Shown here in pieces: positions 58,518-64,000 of a stretch of DNA of 64,000 nt. The notes beneath the pieces are model-generated. The model ran no database searches. It worked only from the letters and a program-made list of their open reading frames with translations, and had not been told where the DNA came from. The DNA comes from Epilithonimonas zeae (GTDB lineage Bacteria > Bacteroidota > Bacteroidia > Flavobacteriales > Weeksellaceae): the NCBI RefSeq assembly GCF_900141765.1, contig NZ_FSRK01000001.1:992001-1056000 (forward strand), written 5' to 3'. The first letter of the stretch is position 1; each line of letters begins with the position of its first letter. The position numbers and the translations under genes are program-made.

Positions 58518-58943
58518 ATGAAGAATTTACAGTTAATCGGTTTGTTTTTGGTTGTGGCAGGCAGTTTTTTGCCATTGGTTCATATTCCAATTGTTGGAAA
58601 CTGGAACTATTGGAAAGTGGATAACACACTCGCCATCGTACTTTGGGGATTTTCTTTGTTAACGCTGGTTTTCATACTGATTGGCAAAACTAAATTGATT
58701 AGAATAATGGCATTTTTAATGATATTGCTTTTTGTTTTCACAATTGTTGCTATTAAACTAAAATCTTTAGATTATTTCAGTTTTTTACCCTTCAAGTCTT
58801 GGCAATCTGCATTTGCCGGAATCGTGAAGTTATCCTGGGGATGGTTTATCGAATTTCTGGGAGCAGTTCTGATTTTAATCTCATCAAGAAAAAATAAAAT
58901 TGAACCAAAAAGACACAAAGATTTTCACAAAGAACACAATTAA
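58518..58943 (+). CDS. Small four-helix membrane protein with repeat-derived C-terminus
   Basis: A 141-residue inner-membrane protein with four hydrophobic helices: LIGLFLVVAGSFLPLVHI, LAIVLWGFSLLTLVFILIG, IMAFLMILLFVFTIVAIKL and FIEFLGAVLILISS. No family recognised. I start at the ATG at 58518 because the earlier GTG at 58479 is inside the terminator. The last 11 residues (RHKDFHKEHN and neighbours) are encoded by the CACAAAG repeat at 58911-58939, so the natural end was probably near Lys-Ile-Glu. It reads toward the thiolase gene. Confidence 0.65.
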   Translation: MKNLQLIGLFLVVAGSFLPLVHIPIVGNWNYWKVDNTLAIVLWGFSLLTLVFILIGKTKLIRIMAFLMILLFVFTIVAIKLKSLDYFSFLPFKSWQSAFAGIVKLSWGWFIEFLGAVLILISSRKNKIEPKRHKDFHKEHN

Positions 58944-59020
58944 TTTAAAAATTTGACGAAGTCAAACCTTGTGACCTTAAAAATATTTAGTATAAAGAAA
59001 CTTGTGCACTTTGTGTTCAA
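58911..59020. repeat. Pair of inverted CACAAAG-type repeat arms around the thiolase promoter region
   Basis: Left arm 58911-58939 (AGACACAAAG, TTTTCACAAAGAACACAA) and right arm 59001-59020 (CTTGTGCACTTTGTGTTCAA) are inverted relative to each other. They match the type of the 22-bp inverted repeats at 37393-37518. The left arm lies in the end of the small membrane-protein gene. Confidence 0.5.
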
Positions 59021-59052
59021 AAAAATAATCAAAATCAAAAATTAAAAATATT

Positions 59053-60234
59053 ATGAAAGAAGTATTCATTGTATCGGCAGTCAGAACACCAATGGGAAGT
59101 TTTATGGGAAGCCTTTCGACGGTTCCTGCTACACAATTGGGCATTGCTGCGGTAAAAGGAGCTTTAGACAAAATCAATCTTGACCCAGCTTTGGTTGAGG
59201 AAATTTATATGGGAAATGTTTTGCAGGCGGGCGAAGGTCAGGCTCCGGCAAGACAAGTGGCTTTGGGTGCAGGTCTATCAAATCATACGCCCTCAACTAC
59301 AATCAATAAAGTTTGTGCTTCCGGAATGAAAGCTGTAACAATGGCTACTCAGGCGATTAAAGCTGGAGATGTGGATGTTATCGTAGCCGGAGGAATGGAA
59401 AATATGTCCAGTGTTCCACATTATTTGGATGGAAGAAACGGCGTGAAATTAGGCGAAATCAAAATGCAGGACGGACTCTTGAAAGACGGTTTGACCGATG
59501 TTTACAACAAAGTTCATATGGGTGTATGTGCAGAATTATGTGCTAAAGAAAATAACATCACAAGAGAAGAGCAGGACGCTTTTGCGATCCAGTCTTATCA
59601 AAGGTCGGCTGCAGCTTGGGAAGCTGGAAAATTCAAAGATGAAGTTGTTCCCGTTTCGATTCCTCAAAGAAAAGGTGAGCCAATTATTTTCTCGGAAGAT
59701 GAAGAATATAAAGCAGTTAAATTCGATAAAATCCCAACTTTGCCAACAGTTTTCCAAAAAGAAAACGGAACAGTAACCGCAGCTAATGCTTCAACCTTAA
59801 ATGACGGTGCTTCTGCTTTGATTCTGATGTCTAAAGAAAAAATGGAAGAATTAGGATTAAAACCTTTGGCAAAAATCATTTCTTACGCTGATGCAGCGGT
59901 TGAGCCGGAAAGATTCACAACGGCGCCTTCCAAAGCCTTACCAATTGCTCTTAAAAAAGCAAATTTGACAAAAGACGATATTGATTTCTTCGAATTTAAT
60001 GAAGCGTTTTCTGTTGTAGGTTTAGCGAATAACAAAATTCTCGGATTAGATTCTGCGAAAGTAAACGTAAATGGAGGCGCAGTTTCTATCGGTCATCCGC
60101 TGGGAAGTTCCGGTTCCAGAATTATAGTAACCTTGATCAACGTTCTGAAACAGAATAATGCAAAACTCGGCGCTGCTGCAATTTGTAACGGCGGTGGCGG
60201 TGCAACGGCTATTGTGATTGAGAATTTGCAATAG
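59053..60234 (+). CDS. Acetyl-CoA C-acetyltransferase (thiolase)
   Basis: A 393-residue biosynthetic-type thiolase that condenses two acetyl-CoA to acetoacetyl-CoA or the reverse. The nucleophile Cys is in [11 protein letters not shown] near residue 88, the catalytic His in [19 protein letters not shown] near 350 and the second Cys in CNGGGGAT near 380. NEAFSVV near 318 is also typical. In a mevalonate-using organism this could supply acetoacetyl-CoA for HMG-CoA, although fatty-acid or amino-acid catabolism is equally possible. It is flanked by repeat arms. Confidence 0.94.
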   Translation: MKEVFIVSAVRTPMGSFMGSLSTVPATQLGIAAVKGALDKINLDPALVEEIYMGNVLQAGEGQAPARQVALGAGLSNHTPSTTINKVCASGMKAVTMATQAIKAGDVDVIVAGGMENMSSVPHYLDGRNGVKLGEIKMQDGLLKDGLTDVYNKVHMGVCAELCAKENNITREEQDAFAIQSYQRSAAAWEAGKFKDEVVPVSIPQRKGEPIIFSEDEEYKAVKFDKIPTLPTVFQKENGTVTAANASTLNDGASALILMSKEKMEELGLKPLAKIISYADAAVEPERFTTAPSKALPIALKKANLTKDDIDFFEFNEAFSVVGLANNKILGLDSAKVNVNGGAVSIGHPLGSSGSRIIVTLINVLKQNNAKLGAAAICNGGGGATAIVIENLQ

Positions 60235-60252
60235 ATTTTTAAAACCACTTCG

Positions 60253-60273
60253 ACTTTTGTGCCTTTTGTGGCT
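60253..60273 (+). repeat. Single arm of the CACAAAAG inverted-repeat family
   Basis: ACTTTTGTGCCTTTTGTGGCT matches the right arm of the element at 37393-37518, except at a few positions. It lies 19 bp past the thiolase stop, without a partner arm. Confidence 0.5.
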
Positions 60274-60293
60274 GAAATAACAAAATAAAATTC

Positions 60294-60330
60294 AAAATCC
60301 TTTCAGATTTCAAAGTCTCGAAAGGGTTTT
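60294..60330 (+). terminator. Terminator of the thiolase gene
   Basis: AAAATCCTTTC (60294-60304) pairs with GAAAGGGTTTT (60320-60330, one G-U) and is followed by TGTTGTT. Confidence 0.65.
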
Positions 60331-60360
60331 TGTTGTTAAATTTATGATACAAATGCATTT

Positions 60361-60394
60361 TTTTGTCAACTTGTAATTCCTTTTTTTACTTTTG
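60361..60394 (+). promoter_or_regulatory. Promoter for the MFS transporter gene
   Basis: TTTTG at 60361-60365 and TACTTTTG (exact) at 60387-60394, 21 bp apart. The ATG is 18 bp downstream at 60413. Confidence 0.55.
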
Positions 60395-60412
60395 TCTAAA
60401 TAATTATTTCCA

Positions 60413-61894
60413 ATGTCTGAAATAGAAAAAACAATTCCCGAAAACTCAATCAAGAATAATCCGAAAATAATGCGTGCTTGGGCATTGTATGACTGGGCAA
60501 ATTCGGTTTATTCACTTGTGATTACTTCCACGATTTTTCCTATATATTACTCGATTCTTACAACGGCTTATGAAAAAGATGAGTATGTGAAAGAAACAGG
60601 ACAATGGATAAAAGTGCCTGTGCGAAATCTCATTAAAATTTTTGGGAAAGAATATCAGCCGGATGCCGTTTATGGTTATTCATTGACACTTTCGTTTGTA
60701 ATTGTGGTTTTATTGTCACCGATTTTGTCATCCTTAGCAGACACGATTGGAAATAAGAAATCCTTCCTTCAATTTTTCTGTTATCTGGGAGCAACGTCCT
60801 GTATGGGATTAGCAATGTTCACAGGAATGGGAACGGTTTGGCTTGGATTATTATTTAGTGTGACAGCGAGTGTCGGCTTCTGGGGAAGTTTGGTTTTCTA
60901 TAATTCCTTTTTGCCGGATATTGCAACGCCCGATAAGCAGGATTCACTTTCTGCAAAAGGTTATGTTTACGGTTACATCGGTTCTGTGATTTTGGTTGTG
61001 ATTTGTCTGGTTCTGATTCAGGTTTGTGCTGAAACACCAAAACAAGCAGCGATTTATACAAGAGTTAGTTTCTTGTTGACAGGCGCTTGGTGGTTTGGGT
61101 TCTCACAATATACGTTCAAACATTTGCCGCAATTTGGACAAGTTAAAGAGCAGTTGCCAAAAGATTTGGTTTTGCTTAATTATAAAAATATCTTCAAAAG
61201 TCACGCTGAACAAGGCGGTTTTGTTGAGGTTTTCAAAGACAATATCAGTTTCTATATTGATATTGTAAAACAAAGTTTCAAAGAATTATTCAAGGTTGGG
61301 AATCATCTTTTTGGTGACAGAAATTTAAAATATTTCCTGACCAGCTTTTTCTTTTATAGTGTCGGGATGCAGACGATTTTCCTAATGGCAACGTTATTCG
61401 GAAAGAGCGAAATCAATATGGCTCAGGACAAATTAATTATGACCTTGTTATTAATACAAATTGAAGCGATTATCGGTGCATTGTTTTTCTCTTGGTTATC
61501 GAAGAAAATCGGGAACAAAAATGTGATCAGTATCACCGTTGCAATGTGGATTGGAGCTTGTCTCGCAGCATATTATCTTAATAAAGAAAATCCAAATGTT
61601 GAATATCAATTCTATGGTGTTGCCGCTGTAATTGGTCTGGTAATGGGCGGTTTGCAAGCGATGTCAAGATCAACTTATTCCAAATTACTTCCAACGGATT
61701 CTATGGATAACACAACATATTTCAGCTTCTATGATGTTTTGGAAAAGTTGGCGATAATTTTGGGAACATTTATCTTCGCAACATTGATTGAACATTACAA
61801 CAATATGCGATTCGCAGCATTATCAATGAGTATTTTCTTTGCTTTAGGATTAGTATTCATTCGTTTTCTTAAAGTTAAAAATAATACCAAATAA
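60413..61894 (+). CDS. UMF1 family MFS transporter (Atg22-like)
   Basis: A 493-residue inner-membrane permease with about 12 helices. The signature RAWALYDWANSVYSLVI near residues 21-37 and FYNSFLPDIATPDKQDSLSA near 162-181 identify the UMF1/Atg22-like branch of the major facilitator superfamily. Later blocks are MGGLQAMSRSTYSKLLP near 409 and YFSFYDVLEKLAIILGTF. Fungal Atg22 exports amino acids from the vacuole; the bacterial substrate is unknown. It lies 8 bp before the esterase gene, so the two are probably co-transcribed. Confidence 0.9.
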   Translation: MSEIEKTIPENSIKNNPKIMRAWALYDWANSVYSLVITSTIFPIYYSILTTAYEKDEYVKETGQWIKVPVRNLIKIFGKEYQPDAVYGYSLTLSFVIVVLLSPILSSLADTIGNKKSFLQFFCYLGATSCMGLAMFTGMGTVWLGLLFSVTASVGFWGSLVFYNSFLPDIATPDKQDSLSAKGYVYGYIGSVILVVICLVLIQVCAETPKQAAIYTRVSFLLTGAWWFGFSQYTFKHLPQFGQVKEQLPKDLVLLNYKNIFKSHAEQGGFVEVFKDNISFYIDIVKQSFKELFKVGNHLFGDRNLKYFLTSFFFYSVGMQTIFLMATLFGKSEINMAQDKLIMTLLLIQIEAIIGALFFSWLSKKIGNKNVISITVAMWIGACLAAYYLNKENPNVEYQFYGVAAVIGLVMGGLQAMSRSTYSKLLPTDSMDNTTYFSFYDVLEKLAIILGTFIFATLIEHYNNMRFAALSMSIFFALGLVFIRFLKVKNNTK

Positions 61895-61902
61895 CAGTTG
61901 TT

Positions 61903-62715
61903 TTGAAAGTATTAAGTTTCACATTTCTATTTCTTTTTTCGATTTTAAATGCTCAAAAATCAGTTGTTGAGGATTTGAAAATTGGACAAAAAGTAACATT
62001 GACCTCTAAGGTTCTAAAAGAAAAAAGAGTCCTGAACATCTATCTCCCACAGAATTATGATAAGATCAAATCTTATCCTGTGATGTATATCTTGGACGGA
62101 AGTATGAACGAGGATTTTCTTCATTTGGTGGGACTTCAGCAGTTTTTCAATATGTCATTTAAGATGCCGGATTTCATTATTGTTGGCATTGCAAATGTTG
62201 ATAGAAAGAGAGATTTCACGTTTCATACAGATTTGAAAGATTTGCAGAAAGATTATCCTACGACTGGACATTCGGACAAATTTATTCAGTTTGTTGAAGA
62301 CGAATTGCAGCCTTACATCGAAAAAAATTATAAGACTAATAAAACAAAATATGTGATCGGCCAATCATTGGGCGGGTTGGTTGCAACAGAAATTTTGCTA
62401 AATAAGCCACAGCTTTTCACGCATTATTTCATCATCAGTCCAAGTCTTTGGTGGGATGACGAAAGTCTTTATAATAATGCAACTAAATTGATTTCTCAAC
62501 AGAAAGATGATGAGCGATTCGTTTATATTTCTGTCGGGAAGCAGGAACATCCGATGATGGTAAAAGAAGCGGACGGATTATATCAAATTCTTAAAAATTC
62601 CGGAAAAAAGAATTTAAAATTAGAATATAAATTAATGACGGATGATGGCCACGCGACCATTTTGCATAAAAGTATTTATGAAGGTTTTCTTAAATTATTT
62701 CCTTCGAAAGACTAA
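61903..62715 (+). CDS. Exported alpha/beta-hydrolase esterase (Fes/IroE-like)
   Basis: A 270-residue hydrolase with an N-terminal signal peptide (LSFTFLFLFSILNAQ). The serine nucleophile is in GQSLGGLVA near residue 154, with FIISPSLWWDDE near 180 and the final DDGHATI near 247 holding the likely His. YPVMYILDGSMNEDF near 46 is also conserved. The fold matches the esterase family that includes Fes/IroE enterobactin esterases, but no siderophore genes adjoin. The start codon is TTG at 61903; the signal peptide begins at once and the MFS stop is 8 bp upstream. Confidence 0.86.
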   Translation: MKVLSFTFLFLFSILNAQKSVVEDLKIGQKVTLTSKVLKEKRVLNIYLPQNYDKIKSYPVMYILDGSMNEDFLHLVGLQQFFNMSFKMPDFIIVGIANVDRKRDFTFHTDLKDLQKDYPTTGHSDKFIQFVEDELQPYIEKNYKTNKTKYVIGQSLGGLVATEILLNKPQLFTHYFIISPSLWWDDESLYNNATKLISQQKDDERFVYISVGKQEHPMMVKEADGLYQILKNSGKKNLKLEYKLMTDDGHATILHKSIYEGFLKLFPSKD

Positions 62716-62784
62716 TTTTGAATAATTAATAGAAATTTAAATTTTCGGTATTAAAATTGATAATTTTCGAAAGAAAATATTTTG

Positions 62785-62792
62785 TAAATTTG
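62785..62792 (+). promoter_or_regulatory. -7 element for the mevalonate kinase-like gene
   Basis: TAAATTTG, an exact match, 17 bp before the ATG at 62810. Confidence 0.55.
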
Positions 62793-62809
62793 CAATATCA
62801 AAACACGAT

Positions 62810-63736
62810 ATGAACAACCCTTTATTTTACGCAAAAATTCTTTTGTTCGGTGAGTACGGCATCATTGAGGATTCTCAAGGTCTTACATTACCTTACAGTT
62901 TTTATAAAGGAACATTGAAATTCTCAGATTTGGATAACGATTTTGAAAAAAAATCCAATCGATCTTTAGAAAAATATTCCAATTATCTTTCAGATTTAGA
63001 ATTGCCTTCCGACTATCAGCTGGATGTTAAATCGTTCCAATCAGATATTGCAAAAGGTTTATTTTTCGATTCTAATATTCCGCAGGGTTATGGTGTTGGA
63101 AGTTCTGGTGCTTTGGTGGCTGCGATTTTCGAAAAATATTCTTTCACAAAAAGAGAACCTGATACGATTTCCAAAAACGAACTAAAGGATTTGAAAATGA
63201 TTTTTGGTCAGTTGGAAAGTTATTTCCACGGAAAAAGTTCTGGCATCGACCCGTTAATTTGCTTTATGAATCTTCCGATTCTGATAGAGAGCAAAGAAAG
63301 TGTGGACAAAGTTGCTATCCCAAAAGAAGAATCGGGCAAAGGTGCAATTTTCTTGATTGATTCCGGAATAACTGGTGAAACCGGACCAATGATTCAGATT
63401 TTCTTTGAAAAGCTGAAAAACGAGGGTTTCCGTAAGACTTTGAAAGAAGAATTTATCCGTTACAATAACGCTTGTATCGACGCTTTCCTGAAAAAAGATA
63501 TGAATCCGTTTTTCCGTAATCTGAAGAAATTATCGGTCTGGGCTTATGAACATTTCCGCCCGATGATTCCTGAAAATCTTTTCAACATCTGGAAAAAAGG
63601 AATCGATTCCAATGCTTATTACCTGAAACTTTGTGGTAGTGGAGGTGGAGGTTACATTCTTGGCTTCTCCAAAGATTACGAAAAGGCGGAGAAAATGCTG
63701 GAAGGTTTTCACAAAGAAGTGATTTACAGATTCTAA
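62810..63736 (+). CDS. GHMP kinase, probable mevalonate kinase
   Basis: A 308-residue GHMP kinase. The ATP-binding loop is YGVGSSGALVAAIF near residues 94-107, the N-terminal AKILLFGEYGII is the substrate-binding start, and GSGGGGYILGF near 278-288 is the C-terminal GHMP motif. HGKSSGIDPLI near 140 carries the catalytic Asp. The layout fits the Bacteroidetes mevalonate kinase that makes mevalonate-5-phosphate. The closest alternative is another isoprenoid GHMP kinase. A UbiA-like gene starts 71 bp downstream, which supports an isoprenoid-lipid role. Confidence 0.85.
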   Translation: MNNPLFYAKILLFGEYGIIEDSQGLTLPYSFYKGTLKFSDLDNDFEKKSNRSLEKYSNYLSDLELPSDYQLDVKSFQSDIAKGLFFDSNIPQGYGVGSSGALVAAIFEKYSFTKREPDTISKNELKDLKMIFGQLESYFHGKSSGIDPLICFMNLPILIESKESVDKVAIPKEESGKGAIFLIDSGITGETGPMIQIFFEKLKNEGFRKTLKEEFIRYNNACIDAFLKKDMNPFFRNLKKLSVWAYEHFRPMIPENLFNIWKKGIDSNAYYLKLCGSGGGGYILGFSKDYEKAEKMLEGFHKEVIYRF

Positions 63737-63758
63737 AATCAAAATATAAAAATAAAAG

Positions 63759-63794
63759 AACCCTTCTAGAGTGACTAATTCTGGAAGGGTTTTT
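63759..63794 (+). terminator. Terminator of the mevalonate kinase-like gene
   Basis: AACCCTTCTAGA (63759-63770) pairs with TCTGGAAGGGTT (63780-63791, one G-U), followed by TTT. Confidence 0.8.
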
Positions 63795-63807
63795 AAAATA
63801 GACAAAA

Positions 63808-64000
63808 ATGACCAACGAAACAAAACCTACTTCCCGAAATGCCCTGTACCGTGTTTCTCAGTTGATGGGTTTTCTTTTGGGTGCTCGTTTTTTTGTCGCC
63901 GTTCTGCTTCTTTTTGCATTGTATGTTTCCACGTTTTTCCTGTTCAATAGAGAAGAAAGTTTTAGGAATTTTGTCTTTGATTATAAGGTTCATTGTATCA
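63808..64000 (+). CDS. UbiA-like prenyltransferase, N-terminus only
   Basis: The frame is open from the ATG at 63808 to the window end (64 codons). A polar start (TNETKPTSRNALYRVSQLMG) is followed by a transmembrane helix (FFVAVLLLFALYVSTFFLF) and FNREESFRNFVFDYKVHC. In flavobacteria this start belongs to UbiA-family prenyltransferases of the geranylgeranylglycerol-phosphate or 4-hydroxybenzoate type. The catalytic Asp-rich loops lie outside the window, so the family call rests on this N-terminus and on the adjacent mevalonate kinase-like gene. Confidence 0.6.
   Translation, partial: MTNETKPTSRNALYRVSQLMGFLLGARFFVAVLLLFALYVSTFFLFNREESFRNFVFDYKVHCI

Noticed and set aside
1-64000. CRISPR array, prophage, insertion sequence or tRNA/rRNA genes
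   Set aside because: No regularly spaced repeats, phage structural genes, transposase or tRNA/rRNA-like folds were recognised; the repeats present are short dispersed elements.

Overview
The window is AT-rich and looks like a chromosome segment from a flavobacterium of the Chryseobacterium/Epilithonimonas type (Weeksellaceae). The evidence is Bacteroidetes-style promoters (TAnnTTTG at about -7) in front of many genes, two secreted enzymes with type IX secretion (T9SS) C-terminal sorting domains, DUF349 and DUF4294 proteins, mevalonate-pathway isoprenoid genes next to a UbiA-like gene, and several families of short flavobacterial intergenic repeats. No rRNA, tRNA, CRISPR array, transposase or prophage gene was recognised.

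Left end (1-5482, minus strand): a tightly packed four-gene operon. In transcription order it encodes a TerB-like protein fused to a BRCT domain, a TerB-C protein, a DUF2791 (BrxC/BrxD-type) P-loop ATPase and an Lhr-like DEVH helicase that runs off the window. TerB-C plus ATPase plus helicase is the composition of the Shango anti-phage system. The TerB-BRCT gene at the head of the operon is the unusual part, and this is the strongest candidate for a new defence variant. An 18-bp perfect palindrome and a strong terminator separate it from the gene upstream.

5650-14320 (minus strand): mostly housekeeping and envelope genes. These are a lipoprotein, an LptF/LptG permease, a GapN-type aldehyde dehydrogenase lacking the usual general-base Glu, a DoxX-like protein, a PL10 pectate lyase bracketed by two paralogous membrane-anchored plug-like proteins, an NAD(P)-binding protein and an M23 peptidase without a signal peptide. 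14320-16720 is an accessory pocket with repeats, a small flavobacterial gene and a solitary PIN-like nuclease.

16730-32000: urocanate hydratase, a thioesterase, a hydroxyacid dehydrogenase, DedA, RarA, a DUF2975/XRE pair, a polyprenyl diphosphate synthase, a LOG protein flanked by a gene 3' end and its decayed copy, RlmN, a large GAF-like protein, and an HD phosphohydrolase fused to a Pycsar-type transmembrane effector with no cyclase beside it.

32280-50080: a 1225-residue outer-membrane protein joining a metallophosphatase, a kinase-like segment and a beta-barrel; then QueA, a DUF349 protein, a T9SS-secreted endonuclease, a SMUG2-type glycosylase, PurC-PurF, Ndk, Rpe, an M42 peptidase and a LolA-like protein. 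The purF-ndk gap contains a possible small RNA on the minus strand.

50200-64000: a T9SS-secreted M36 metalloprotease, a 2-oxoacid dehydrogenase E2, release factor 2, an ECF sigma/anti-sigma/outer-membrane-protein operon with a recognisable self-type promoter, a thiolase, an MFS transporter, an esterase, a mevalonate-kinase-like GHMP kinase and the start of a UbiA-like prenyltransferase gene. Two repeat families have entered coding sequence here: one inside the anti-sigma linker and one at the C-terminus of a small membrane protein.
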